A stretch of 64,000 nucleotides of DNA, from NCBI GenBank assembly GCA_902775475.1, contig CACYME010000002.1, positions 87,037 through 151,036 of the forward strand, given 5' to 3'. The first letter of the stretch is position 1. Each line of letters starts with the position of its first letter. A program made the translations under genes and the position numbers. This DNA is from an uncultured Prevotellaceae bacterium. GTDB taxonomy: Bacteria; Bacteroidota; Bacteroidia; Bacteroidales; Bacteroidaceae. The notes beneath the pieces were generated by a model. It worked only from the letters and a program-made list of their open reading frames with translations, was not told the origin of the DNA and made no database searches. Positions 7,626 to 17,139 of the stretch are shown here, piece after piece.

Positions 7626-10600
7626 TTACTTCAGGATGACCTTCTGGCCCTCGATGATGTAAGCGCCCTTCAGGCCGTTCAGGTCGGTAGCCTGGCTGCG
7701 GACGAGCTTACCGTCGAGCGTGTAGATGTCAACGGGGCTGTTGTTGCCAGTGATGGCCTTAATACCAGTGAGCATCTTGTCGGCCTCGTTGAAGACGAAG
7801 ACCACGGGACGCGACTCGGCACCGTTAGCATAGACAGCGCTCACAGCGAAGACGCTGCTGGTGCTTGCGCCCTCGAGCTCGATGCTGGTAGCAGTGGTGC
7901 TCTCAGCCAGCTCGCCGTCAACCCAGACGTTGTAGGAAGCGATGCTGCCACCACCACGCGTGTAGGTGACGTCGTCGATCAGCAGACCGAAGATGTCCTT
8001 AGCGGTGTGACGGATAGCGAAGTACTTGGCACCTGCGGGCAGTTCAACGCTGCACTCAGTCCACTCCACATCGGTAACAGCCTTGTCGGCAACCTTCTGG
8101 AAGCTGGCGGGGTTGTTGTCGGTGGTAGAATAGAGCACCTCGAAGGTCTCGGCACCATACTGGTCGGTGATGACGCGATAGAGGAAGCTGATGGTCTGAG
8201 CGATACCGGGCAGCTCGGGCGAGATGAGCCAGTGGTCAGCAGCGGGATAGACAGCCTGACCATCGACCTCGTCGGCCGGGCAGAACGACCAGAGGAACTG
8301 GTCGCCGCTGGCGGGAGCATAGCTGGCAGCGAAGTCAGCGCTAAGCTCGGCGGGGTTAGCCACCTGCCAAGCAGCGGGCTGGTAAGCGTTGGGGAACTCT
8401 AAGCTCTGGAAGCCATAGACGCCGATGCCGTTGCCGTCATAGAGCGTCCAGTCGCCAAAGGCACCAGTGTGGTTCTCGCGGGTGATGCCACCGAGATCCC
8501 ATGCGGGGAATACCTCCTGGTTCTCGAAGTCCTCGGTCACCTCCTCCACGCTGCTGCTGGGAGCATTCCATGAGAGCTTCACGCCGTTGGCAGTCTTCTC
8601 ACCCGTCACGTTCTCAGGAACGGCTGCAGTGCTCTGCTTCACGGTGATGACGGTCTCGGCGATGTTGTCGTCGAGGTCGAGGTCAACGTCGTACTCCACC
8701 TCAGCGGTGAGCGTCACGTCAGCGGGATCGTCGAAGATAGTGGTAGCGAAGTCAACAGCAATCTCCTTAACAGCGAAGGAACTGAGGGCCTCGGCAATCT
8801 TCTCGTTATAGAGCACCTGATCGTCGGCAGTCACCTTCACGGTGTAGTCCTTGGCAATGTTCTCGCCCTGGTTCTTCACGGTGACGAGCACATTAGCGGT
8901 GTTACCAGCCTGGACGGCCTTCGGAGCATTGATAGTAGCGGTGAGGTTGTGCTCGAGCAGGTCGGTGACCTTGAGGTTGTCGATAACGATTTCACCCTGT
9001 CCAGCGAACTCACCACCGATGATGACCTTCACGAAGGGCTCGGCAGCGAACTGAGCCAGCGAGACCTTCAGGGTCTTGTAGTCCTCAGTGGGAACAGCAG
9101 CCGACACGAGGTGACGCTGACCGTCAGCGGTGTCCACGTACACCTTGAACTTCGAGCTCTTGCTGGTACCCTTCACGTCGACGAGCAGCGTGGGATTGCC
9201 ACCCTCGCGCATAGCGATCTTACCAGGAGTGAAGAAGAACTTGCCATTGGTACCCAGCAGGACGATGGCACCGCCGTCCTCGTCGGAAGCGTCGGCAGAA
9301 TTGTCATAGTCGGCGTCGCCGCTATAGTCGTCAATCGTCCACGTGCCGAGGGTCCAACCCTGCGAGCCAAAGTTCTCGGTAAGCGGCATAGCGTAGGGAT
9401 TACCATCGAAGTAGCCAACCGTGCCCAGCGTGCCCTCGCCAGCCTCGTTGACAGCCGAGATGGCAAGAATGGTGTATTCCTGAGCCTTCGTGAGGTCGAG
9501 CGGCAGCTCAATGCTGTTCTCAGTGGTCGAGGTGATGAGGTCACCGACGACGAGCTGCGGTCCGAACCAGCCATCCTCATAGTAAGTGGAGTAGATGTTG
9601 TAGGTCATACCCTCGGGCACGACGATACCGCCGTTAGCGCCCTCGGTGGGAGTATCCCAGGAGACCGTCACGGTGTTCACACCCTCAACAGCCTTAGCGA
9701 GCGGATAGACGGGCTTGTCGAGACCGATGGCGGTCTTCACCTTAGCCGACTTCTGGCCGGGGTTGCCATTCTGGTCGAAGGGAAAAGCCTGATAGACATG
9801 TGCACCGCTGACATTCTCGTCGACGAACACCTTGGTGGCCTGCGGAGCCACGTCCTCGAAGGTCTTGATGGCCTCGCCGTCACGATAGACGATGAGCTTT
9901 GACAGGTTGGTGGTGAGCTTGTTGCCATCGTAGCTGCGTGCGGGAGCGGTGACGGTGACCACAGCCTTCTCGTAGCCGAACGGATCGGGCTGCACGGCGA
10001 GGCGCGGAGCCAGGGGCGAAGTGGGCTCGAGGCCAGCCTCAACGGTGAGCGAAGCAACGTAGAGGGTGAACATGTCAGCATCGCTGATGGCGTGGACAGC
10101 TACATAGTACTCACCATCCTCGGGCACCGTGAACTCGCCCTCGAAGTCATCGAACTCATTCGAAAGAACGTCAACGGGCTTGATGGCGGTGATGTTCAGG
10201 GCGCTAGTCGTAGCCTGCTTGCCCACGAGCACCTCGAAGCGCTCGGGATAGTTGGTGCTGGCAGCTCGTGCATTGACAACGACATTGTAGTTCTTGCCAG
10301 CCTTCAGCTTGAAGACGGGCGAGACGAGGTAGTCGTCAGCATTGTTAGAGGAGTTGTAGCTATAGGCAGCAGCGCCAGAGCTGAAGGTCCACGTGCTGTT
10401 GTCGAAGTTGTTGTTGATGACCGTGAAGAGGCTGAAGATAGTCTCGTTGGTCAGGTCGAGCGTTGCAGGCACATTGTAGGGAGCAACGATGACCTGTTCC
10501 ACCACTTCGCTCTTGACGCCAACGCCAGAAGCATTGTAAGGAATAGCCATGTACTTGTGCGGGCCGGCGGTCATGCCAGTCTCGGCGTTGTCGATGAAGG

Positions 10601-12554
10601 TAATCACCGTACCAGGAGCAACATTCTCGAAGGTCTTGATGATGACGCCGTCACGATAGAGGTCAATCTTGGTCAGGTTCTCGGTCAGCGCATTGCCGTC
10701 AACGCTCGTCGTGGGAGCGGTGAAGGTGATGATGGCAGCCAGCTCGTCGTCGGGCGTGTTGGCCACGGTCAGGTCGGTGATGGCAGCGGGAGCGGTAGGC
10801 TCGGCGCCAGCCTCAACGCTGAAGTTGTCGACGCTGAGTGCATACTCATCAGCATAGGAGATGGCGTGGATACCGAAGTTGTAGTAGCCCGTCTCCTCGG
10901 CCTTGAAGCTCACCTCGAAGGTCTGAGGATCAGTCCAAGTGACGTCGGTAGCGGGAATGATGGTCTGCGTGAGCGACGAAGCCTTCGGCTCGGTGCCCAT
11001 CAGCACCTCGATGCGCTCAGGATAGGTGGCGCTTGCAGCCCAGATGTCGAGGCTGAAGATATAGTTCTTGCCAGCTTCGAGGAAGATGCCCGGCGACATG
11101 AGCCAGTCGTTGGCGTCGTTGCTCGAGTTGTACATGTAGCGATAGGAACCGCTGTTGGGCGACCAGGTGCTCTTGTCGTTGTTAGCATCGTAGATGCCGA
11201 ATGCAGCCAGCTCCTCCTCGGTGTCGAAGCCGTTGGAATAGGGCAGCACGTCGACGTTGTCACCCACGACAACCGTAGGCTCCTCGGGAGCTACGCCCTG
11301 CTCCTTCGAGATGACGAGATCCATCAGCCACTCCAGGTAGTAGATGCGGTCCTCGGCAGCGTTGGCCAGCAGGTAGTTGTCGGCCACGAGCATGCCATTC
11401 TCGGCATCGTAGGTCATAGTGAAGTCGGTCAGGCCCTCACCGTCGGTACCCACGGCGAAGATGTTGTAGCTGCTGTAGTTACCCAGGAACTGCAGTCCGC
11501 CGAAGGTGACGGTCTCGCCGCTGATGGTACCCTTGATCCACGAGTTGGGATAGTTCTGGAAGATGCCGCTCACATAGACATCGCTGCCGTCGAAGGCCAC
11601 CTTGGCATTGACAGCGAACGGAGTGGAGCCAGTGCTGGATCCATAAGAGCCAGTGGCGTACCAGTCCTCAGCGGTCACGCCTGCGGGCAGGACGATAGGA
11701 TCGGTGCTGATGGGCACGAAGTCGGGATCATAGGTCCAGACGGTCTCCCAGTCGCCATAGCCACTGAAGCTGTTGTCGTCGTCCCAGAACACAGCGATGA
11801 GCATATTCTCGCTGGAACCCTCGAGGGAGATGACGTCGCCGTCGATGGTGAACACGATGTTCTCAGTATCCTGCTTGTTCCAGCCGTACTGCGAATTCTC
11901 ATCGTAGTCAGACCAGTAGATGCTCAGCGTGGTAGCATACTGGGTGTTGTAGGCCACGGGCTGACCCACGGGCACGGTGATGGTGTTGCCGTTCTTGGTA
12001 CCCTTCACCCATGTGTTCTGCGTATAGCGCGTGATGAGGTCCTTGATGTAGACCACGCCGTCGGCAGCCTCAACAATCTCCACATCGCCGCTCTGGTCGG
12101 CCATGTAGACCTGCTGTCCAGAGGGATAGAGAGCAACACCCGAACGGGTGTAGAACTTGTGCTCGCCAGCGTCGGGGCTGGTGATGATGCCGTTTGCATC
12201 GGTGGAGGGAGCAGCGGCATAGTAGGGAACGTTCTGCTTCACGGGAGCAACCTCGCGGGTGTTGGCGAAGGGGCGGTTGAGGTAGGCGGAGCCCCTGCTA
12301 ACAAGGCGCAAGCCCTGCTGTGCGTCAGCATTCTGGCGCTCCTCAGCACGCGTTGCTTCTTCAGCCTTTCTCTGAGCCTCTACAGCCGACTTCGACTCTT
12401 TAGAGACCTCTGTGTTCTGCCGCTTCAGCACGTAGGAAGCTTTCGGCTCCTTCTGGAAGCCGGCTTTCTTCGTCACGTCCTGAGCCTGTGCGGGTGCGGC
12501 GAGCAGCACTACTGCGAGCGCACCAAACAGTAAAGAAGTGAATCTTTTACTCAT
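7626..12554 (-). CDS. Large secreted adhesin-like protein with choice-of-anchor-J and FN3-like domains
   Basis: Starting at MSKRFTSLLFG (12554) this 1642-residue protein has a clear signal peptide ending in AAPAQA. An ATG 23 codons upstream would bury that signal and lies beside the promoter. Three jelly-roll 'choice-of-anchor J/cleaved adhesin' units are recognisable by their LxSP.(F/I).L core: WLMSPGIFLEAGKNY (near 480), DYLVSPVFKLKAGKNY (near 745) and DHWLISPELPG (near 1440). Between them are FN3-like linkers beginning PAAITDLTV-style, and a CARDB-like segment (VTVKNQGENIAKDYTV, near 1230). The last 45 residues (VDIYTLDGKLVRS...GAYIIEGQKVILK) resemble a type IX secretion sorting domain. 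It is probably a surface protein; the ligand is unknown. Confidence 0.85.
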   Translation of the reverse strand: MSKRFTSLLFGALAVVLLAAPAQAQDVTKKAGFQKEPKASYVLKRQNTEVSKESKSAVEAQRKAEEATRAEERQNADAQQGLRLVSRGSAYLNRPFANTREVAPVKQNVPYYAAAPSTDANGIITSPDAGEHKFYTRSGVALYPSGQQVYMADQSGDVEIVEAADGVVYIKDLITRYTQNTWVKGTKNGNTITVPVGQPVAYNTQYATTLSIYWSDYDENSQYGWNKQDTENIVFTIDGDVISLEGSSENMLIAVFWDDDNSFSGYGDWETVWTYDPDFVPISTDPIVLPAGVTAEDWYATGSYGSSTGSTPFAVNAKVAFDGSDVYVSGIFQNYPNSWIKGTISGETVTFGGLQFLGNYSSYNIFAVGTDGEGLTDFTMTYDAENGMLVADNYLLANAAEDRIYYLEWLMDLVISKEQGVAPEEPTVVVGDNVDVLPYSNGFDTEEELAAFGIYDANNDKSTWSPNSGSYRYMYNSSNDANDWLMSPGIFLEAGKNYIFSLDIWAASATYPERIEVLMGTEPKASSLTQTIIPATDVTWTDPQTFEVSFKAEETGYYNFGIHAISYADEYALSVDNFSVEAGAEPTAPAAITDLTVANTPDDELAAIITFTAPTTSVDGNALTENLTKIDLYRDGVIIKTFENVAPGTVITFIDNAETGMTAGPHKYMAIPYNASGVGVKSEVVEQVIVAPYNVPATLDLTNETIFSLFTVINNNFDNSTWTFSSGAAAYSYNSSNNADDYLVSPVFKLKAGKNYNVVVNARAASTNYPERFEVLVGKQATTSALNITAIKPVDVLSNEFDDFEGEFTVPEDGEYYVAVHAISDADMFTLYVASLTVEAGLEPTSPLAPRLAVQPDPFGYEKAVVTVTAPARSYDGNKLTTNLSKLIVYRDGEAIKTFEDVAPQATKVFVDENVSGAHVYQAFPFDQNGNPGQKSAKVKTAIGLDKPVYPLAKAVEGVNTVTVSWDTPTEGANGGIVVPEGMTYNIYSTYYEDGWFGPQLVVGDLITSTTENSIELPLDLTKAQEYTILAISAVNEAGEGTLGTVGYFDGNPYAMPLTENFGSQGWTLGTWTIDDYSGDADYDNSADASDEDGGAIVLLGTNGKFFFTPGKIAMREGGNPTLLVDVKGTSKSSKFKVYVDTADGQRHLVSAAVPTEDYKTLKVSLAQFAAEPFVKVIIGGEFAGQGEIVIDNLKVTDLLEHNLTATINAPKAVQAGNTANVLVTVKNQGENIAKDYTVKVTADDQVLYNEKIAEALSSFAVKEIAVDFATTIFDDPADVTLTAEVEYDVDLDLDDNIAETVITVKQSTAAVPENVTGEKTANGVKLSWNAPSSSVEEVTEDFENQEVFPAWDLGGITRENHTGAFGDWTLYDGNGIGVYGFQSLEFPNAYQPAAWQVANPAELSADFAASYAPASGDQFLWSFCPADEVDGQAVYPAADHWLISPELPGIAQTISFLYRVITDQYGAETFEVLYSTTDNNPASFQKVADKAVTDVEWTECSVELPAGAKYFAIRHTAKDIFGLLIDDVTYTRGGGSIASYNVWVDGELAESTTATSIELEGASTSSVFAVSAVYANGAESRPVVFVFNEADKMLTGIKAITGNNSPVDIYTLDGKLVRSQATDLNGLKGAYIIEGQKVILK

Positions 12555-12620
12555 AAATACAATAATTTTAATTAATATAAAAACGTTTTTAATTGTGTAC
12601 AATATAGCGCATATCGGCTG

Positions 12621-12652
12621 CAAAGTTAATTAATTTATTTTTAACCTGCAAG
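12621..12652 (-). promoter_or_regulatory. Promoter of the adhesin-like gene
   Basis: Minus strand: CTTG (12649-12652), 20 bp, TAACTTTG (12621-12628). The leader to the ATG at 12554 is about 60 nt. Confidence 0.65.
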
Positions 12653-12757
12653 AAAATAATAACATTTTGTTGCAATTTTCCAAATTTTTCTTACACACTA
12701 CCGTTTTGTGGGCGGTGCACCCATGACCGTGGGGAAGAAAAAAAAGGGGCGATTTGC

Positions 12758-12788
12758 TTGGCGCTTCGCTGGTTTTTGCTTATTTTTG
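12758..12788 (+). promoter_or_regulatory. Promoter of the NUDIX gene
   Basis: TTG (12758-12760), 20 bp, TATTTTTG (12781-12788). The leader to the chosen ATG (12884) is about 90 nt and contains a GC-rich stem near 12820-12840 (CTGCGACGCTGTCGCAG). Confidence 0.6.
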
Positions 12789-12883
12789 CAGGGCCATTCC
12801 CGCCGAGGGCCGCTGCTGGGGCTGCGACGCTGTCGCAGCACAGGGTGACAGGAGGCGGGGGCGAACAACAAAACGGAAGAACG

Positions 12884-13417
12884 ATGAAAGAGCATCCTTT
12901 AGAGCGGTTCGGCTACTGCCCGGTGTGCGGGAGCAGCCGTTTCAGTGTGAACAACGTGAAGAGCAAGCGCTGCGGCAGCTGCGGCTTTGTGTATTATGCC
13001 AACCCGTCGTCGGCCACGGCGGCGTTTATCGTGCGCGACGAACATCTTTTAGTAGTGCGACGTGGCAAGGAGCCTGCACGGGGCACGCTCGACCTGCCAG
13101 GCGGCTTCGTCGACATGGACGAGACGGCCGAGGAGGGCATGGCGCGCGAGCTGATGGAGGAAACAGGGCTGACGGCTACGCGAATAGCGTATCTTTTCTC
13201 CATTCCCAACCTCTACGAGTATTCGGGCATGGTCATCCACACGCTCGACATGTTCTTCCGCGTCAGCGTGGCCGACGATGCCGTACCCCATGCCGCCGAC
13301 GATGCCGCCGAGCTGGCGTGGATGCCTATAGGGCAGCTGCACCCCGAGGACTTCGGCCTGCTGAGCATCAGCCAGGCCGTGAGGCGCTTCATCTGCGAAT
13401 GGCGGGGCAACAGTTGA
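12884..13417 (+). CDS. NUDIX hydrolase with N-terminal zinc ribbon
   Basis: This 177-residue protein begins MKEHPLERFGYCPVCG. Cys12/15 and Cys30/33 form a zinc ribbon. The NUDIX box runs from Gly74 to Leu96 and matches the GX5EX7REUXEEXGU pattern (Glu80, Arg88, Glu89, Glu92, Glu93). The combination resembles NADH pyrophosphatase (NudC-like) or ADP-ribose pyrophosphatase enzymes; the substrate cannot be fixed from sequence. A longer frame opens at 12758 but would start inside the promoter and add a non-conserved stretch, so the internal ATG is preferred. The gene appears to stand alone. Confidence 0.88.
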   Translation: MKEHPLERFGYCPVCGSSRFSVNNVKSKRCGSCGFVYYANPSSATAAFIVRDEHLLVVRRGKEPARGTLDLPGGFVDMDETAEEGMARELMEETGLTATRIAYLFSIPNLYEYSGMVIHTLDMFFRVSVADDAVPHAADDAAELAWMPIGQLHPEDFGLLSISQAVRRFICEWRGNS

Positions 13418-13496
13418 CCACACCATGCTGGGCTTAACGGGCAAGGCTAACATGAACAGCCCCCTCACGGGAGAGAGTGGCAGGGCTGCCCTCAGT

Positions 13497-13925
13497 GTTC
13501 AAAATTTCCACTAAAATCCTTCTCAAAAAAGTTCACGATTCGGAAGCATTCTGGAGTGAAAAATGGGCGTTTCAGACGATTTTCTTCGGCCAACGAGCGC
13601 GGAAGTTGATGACCGAAGGACCAAAAACGGCACACTCAGGGTGGTTTTGTGCAGCTTTTTCTGCTTTTTTTGCCTCACTTTTTAATTTTTTTGCCTCGCT
13701 TCGCTCATTTTTAAGCACGCCAAATTTTCAAAAGTCAACGCCTTTTGAAAATTTGGCGTTGACTTTTTTGCGCGAAAAAACGCCGAATTTTTGCAAAATC
13801 AACGTAAACACCAGCTAATCAACCATTTAGCAAACCCTCTCAAAACTCACAAATTTTCAGCCAAAAGTTTTCTCGCGCAGAATTTTCGCATATTTTCGAG
13901 GGTCGAGTGTTCAATATTTCCACTT
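13497..13925 (-). repeat. Non-coding interspersed element, copy B (inverted relative to copy A)
   Basis: The reverse complement of this stretch follows the same block order as 4100-4480, including GAGGGTTTGCTAAATGG, AAAAAAGTCAACG, the GACTTTTGAAAATTTGGC block ending GTGCTTA, ATTTTTCACTC, TGCTTC and GTGAAC. Here the central TTTTGAAAATTTGGCG units are arranged as an inverted pair (about 13722-13762), which can form a hairpin. No gene is seen between 13418 and 14170. Confidence 0.7.
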
Positions 13926-14131
13926 TTTCGTCTCGATTTTAACATCCATTAGCAGTTTTCGGGTGTCGGCGCAGCTACTCAGTGCCCCCAATCAGAAAAG
14001 GAAAAGAAATTTAAGCTGTATGATTGTCCCAAGGTTTTTATGGACTTACCGCAAAGCGGTACATCGTTGCCGAAAAAGTTAAGAAATCGAAAAATGTTAT
14101 ATATAAATAAGGTATAAGCAAACTTTCTTTG

Positions 14132-14139
14132 TACTTTTG
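14132..14139 (+). promoter_or_regulatory. topA -7 element
   Basis: TACTTTTG, 31 bp before the topA ATG. No convincing TTTG lies 20 bp upstream. Confidence 0.5.
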
Positions 14140-14170
14140 CAGCCCGAAAGAACAAAACAACGCACAGATT

Positions 14171-16486
14171 ATGCAGAAAAACTTAGTAATAGTAGAGTCG
14201 CCGGCCAAGGCGAAGACCATCGAGAAGTTCCTCGGCGAGGACTTCAAGGTGATGTCGAGCTATGGCCACATCCGCGACCTGAAGAAGCACGAGCTGAGCA
14301 TCGACGAGCAGACGCTGCAGCCAGAGTATGAGATTCCCGAAGAGAAGATGAAGCTGGTGAGCGAGCTGAAGAGCCAGGCGAAGAAGGCCAGTCAGGTGTG
14401 GCTGGCAAGTGATGAAGACCGCGAGGGAGAAGCCATCTCCTGGCACCTGTGCGAGGTGCTGGGGCTCGACGAGAAGCAGACGAAGCGCATCGTGTTCCAC
14501 GAGATCACGAAGCCGGCCATCCTGGAGGCCATCGCCCATCCGCGTACACTCGACATGAACCTGGTGGATGCACAGCAGGCCCGCCGCGTGCTCGACCGTC
14601 TGGTGGGCTTCAAGCTATCGCCGGTGCTGTGGCGCAAGGTAAAGCCCGCCCTGAGCGCCGGTCGCGTGCAGAGCGTCGCCGTGAGGCTCATCGTGGAGCG
14701 CGAACGCGAGATTCAGCAGTTCCAGAGCGAGCCTTTCTACAGCGTGGCCGCCATCTTCGCCATTCAGAATGCCGACGGCTCGGCCAGCGAGGTGAAGGCC
14801 ACGCTCTCGCAGAAGCTGAAGACGCAGGAGGAGGTGGAGCAGTTCCTGGAGCTGTGCAAGGACGCCACGTTCACCGTGGAGAGCGTGCAGAAGAAACCCA
14901 CGAAGCGCACGCCCGCACCACCCTTCACCACGTCGACGCTGCAGCAGGAGGCCGCCCGTAAGCTGGGCTTCACCGTCAGCCAGACGATGATGGTGGCGCA
15001 GCGTCTCTACGAGAGCGGTCGCATCACCTACATGCGTACCGACTCGGTGAACCTGTCGGCCCTGGCCATCAACACCGCCAAGCAGGAAATCATCAGCCAG
15101 TATGGTGAGCAGTATTCGAAGGTGCGCCAGTATCACACCAGCTCGAAGGGTGCCCAGGAGGCCCACGAGGCCATCCGCCCCACCTATATGGACCAGCCCG
15201 CCATCGAGGGCACGGCGCAGGAGCGCCGCCTCTACGACCTCATCTGGAAGCGCACCGCCGCCTGCCAGATGGCTGATGCCGAGATAGAGAAGACAACGGT
15301 GGAGATAGCAGTCAGTAGTTTGGGAGGCGCTGCAACGCCTAATTCATTCATCGCCTCGGGCGAGGTGGTGAAGTTCGACGGTTTCCTGAAGGTCTACCGC
15401 GAGTCGACCGACGACGAGGAGGAGAACAGCCACGACGAGTTCGCCCACGTGCTGCCCCCGCTGCAGGAGGGCGACGAGCTGACCCGCCGCGAAATCAGCG
15501 CCAGCGAGCGCTACAGCCAGGGTCCGCAGCGCTACACCGAGGCATCGCTGGTGCACAAGCTCGAGGAGCTGGGCATCGGTCGCCCGTCGACCTATGCGCC
15601 CACCATCTCCACCATCCAGCAGCGCGAATACGTGGTGAAAGGCGACAAGAAGGGCGAGGAGCGCGAATACGACGTCATCACCCTGAAAGGCAAGCAGATA
15701 ACCACGAAGAAGCGCCACGAGACGACCGGCTCGGAGAAAGGCAAGCTGCTGCCCACCGACGTGGGCACCGTGGTGAACGACTACCTGATGGAGCACTTCC
15801 CCAACATCATGGACTACAACTTCACCGCCCGCGTGGAGCAGGACTTCGACAAGATTGCCGAGGGCAAGGTGCAGTGGGAGAAGATGATGAAGAGCTTCGA
15901 CAAGGACTTCGAGCCCACCGTGGAGAAAGCCATCAACCAGCGGTCGGAGCGCAAGGCCGGCGAGCGCGAGCTGGGCACCGACCCGAAGACGGGTCGCCCG
16001 GTGTTCGCCAAGATAGGCCGCTACGGCCCCGTGGTGCAGATAGGCACCGCCGGCGACAAGGACAAGCCGCAGTTTGCACACATGCCGAAAGAGCTGAGCA
16101 TGGAGACCATCACGCTGGAGCAGGCCCTCGACCTGTTCAAGCTGCCGCGCATGCTGGGCGAGTATGAGGGCGAGCCCATCACCGTGGGCACGGGTCGTTT
16201 CGGCAACTATGTGCTGCACAAGAAGCTCTACGCCTCGCTGCCGAAGGACATGAACCCCATGAGTATCACCATCGGCGACGCCGTGAAGCTCATCAACGAG
16301 AAGCGCCACGAGGAGGAACGCAAGCACCTGCGCGTCTTCACCGAGGACATGGACCTCGAGGTGCTCAACGGCCGCTACGGCCCCTACCTCTGCTACAAGG
16401 GCAAGAACTACCGTCTGCCGAAGGCCCTGCACGAAAAGGCCCGCGAGCTGACCTACGAGGAGGCGATGGCTATTATCAATAAATAA
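14171..16486 (+). CDS. topA: DNA topoisomerase I (type IA)
   Basis: This 771-residue protein relaxes negative supercoils through a covalent 5'-phosphotyrosine. The Toprim domain opens with LVIVESPAKAKTIEKFLG and holds DEDREGEA near residue 83. The catalytic tyrosine is Tyr287 in GRITYMRTDS. The C-terminal part contains repeated 'G(R/K)YGP..' units (KIGRYGPVVQIG, RYGPYLCYKGKNY) typical of TopA C-terminal repeats in Bacteroidetes, without cysteine zinc fingers. The start at 14171 is chosen because MQKNLVIVESPAKAK is the usual N-terminus; a longer frame from 14129 would include the -7 element. Residues near 380-395 (SSLGGAATPNSF) lie over a small palindrome (AGGCG/CGCCT), a possible repeat remnant. 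Confidence 0.96.
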   Translation: MQKNLVIVESPAKAKTIEKFLGEDFKVMSSYGHIRDLKKHELSIDEQTLQPEYEIPEEKMKLVSELKSQAKKASQVWLASDEDREGEAISWHLCEVLGLDEKQTKRIVFHEITKPAILEAIAHPRTLDMNLVDAQQARRVLDRLVGFKLSPVLWRKVKPALSAGRVQSVAVRLIVEREREIQQFQSEPFYSVAAIFAIQNADGSASEVKATLSQKLKTQEEVEQFLELCKDATFTVESVQKKPTKRTPAPPFTTSTLQQEAARKLGFTVSQTMMVAQRLYESGRITYMRTDSVNLSALAINTAKQEIISQYGEQYSKVRQYHTSSKGAQEAHEAIRPTYMDQPAIEGTAQERRLYDLIWKRTAACQMADAEIEKTTVEIAVSSLGGAATPNSFIASGEVVKFDGFLKVYRESTDDEEENSHDEFAHVLPPLQEGDELTRREISASERYSQGPQRYTEASLVHKLEELGIGRPSTYAPTISTIQQREYVVKGDKKGEEREYDVITLKGKQITTKKRHETTGSEKGKLLPTDVGTVVNDYLMEHFPNIMDYNFTARVEQDFDKIAEGKVQWEKMMKSFDKDFEPTVEKAINQRSERKAGERELGTDPKTGRPVFAKIGRYGPVVQIGTAGDKDKPQFAHMPKELSMETITLEQALDLFKLPRMLGEYEGEPITVGTGRFGNYVLHKKLYASLPKDMNPMSITIGDAVKLINEKRHEEERKHLRVFTEDMDLEVLNGRYGPYLCYKGKNYRLPKALHEKARELTYEEAMAIINK

Positions 16487-16493
16487 AGCCCAA

Positions 16494-16599
16494 CCCCTCC
16501 CCAGGGGAGGGCATGAGGAAAAAAAATAGAATAATGACAACGACCCATCAAGAACTCATCAACGACAAGTCTAACCACCTCCCCTCCCCCCGGGAGGGG
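16494..16599 (+). repeat. Two CCCCTCC/GGAGGGG palindromes flanking and entering aroK
   Basis: CCCCTCCCCAGGGGAGGG at 16494-16511 lies just after topA. A second palindrome, CCCCTCC...GGAGGGG, at 16581-16599 lies inside the aroK reading frame and continues as TCGGGGGTGGG. The two are about 85 bp apart and share the same core. Confidence 0.7.
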
Positions 16600-17139
16600 T
16601 CGGGGGTGGGCTATAGGCGAATTATACTGATTGGCTACATGGGCGCCGGCAAGACGACCGTCGGACGTGCCCTGGCTCGCGAGCTGGGCCTGCAGTTCTA
16701 CGACCTAGACTGGTACATAGAGAACCGACGGCGGAAGAAGGTGCCGCAGATCTTTGCCGAGGTGGGCGAGGAGGGCTTCCGGCAGATAGAGCACAACATG
16801 CTGCACGAGGTGGCTGAGTTCGAGGACGTCGTCATCAGCTGTGGGGGCGGTACGCCCTGCTTCTTCGACAACATCGACTACATGAACCTGCAGGGACAGG
16901 TGGTCTACCTGCACTGCTCGCCCGAAGTGCTCCACGGCCATCTGCTCATGGGCAAGACCGAACGGCCACTGCTGAAAGGCAAGTCGCCCGAAGAGCTCAT
17001 CAGCTTCATCACCGAACAGCTCGCATCGCGCGAACCATATTATAATAAGGCACGCTACCGGCTCGACGTCTCGCTGATGGACAACTACGACAAGATAAAA
17101 ATCACGGTAGAGAAGCTGAAGGAACTGCTTCATGACTGA
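16534..17139 (+). CDS. aroK: Shikimate kinase
   Basis: The protein phosphorylates shikimate at O3 in chorismate synthesis. From MTTTHQEL it has 201 residues. The P-loop GYMGAGKT is at 34-41, the shikimate-binding DLDWYIE follows, then SCGGGTPCF and a lid with KTERPLL. Usual family members start only 4-8 residues before ILIGYMG; here about 28 extra residues precede it, containing HLPSPREGSGVGY, encoded by the GC palindrome at 16581-16599. An ATG at 16513 is an alternative start preceded by GGGGAGGG, but that string belongs to the other palindrome. The gene ends in an 8-bp overlap with the next gene. Confidence 0.9.
   Translation: MTTTHQELINDKSNHLPSPREGSGVGYRRIILIGYMGAGKTTVGRALARELGLQFYDLDWYIENRRRKKVPQIFAEVGEEGFRQIEHNMLHEVAEFEDVVISCGGGTPCFFDNIDYMNLQGQVVYLHCSPEVLHGHLLMGKTERPLLKGKSPEELISFITEQLASREPYYNKARYRLDVSLMDNYDKIKITVEKLKELLHD

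Noticed and set aside
10092-12533. 813-codon open frame on the plus strand
   Set aside because: Exact antisense of the adhesin-like gene; His/Val/Gly-rich composition typical of a shadow of GC-rich coding DNA. The same applies to 843-2555, 15344-16540 and other long antisense frames.
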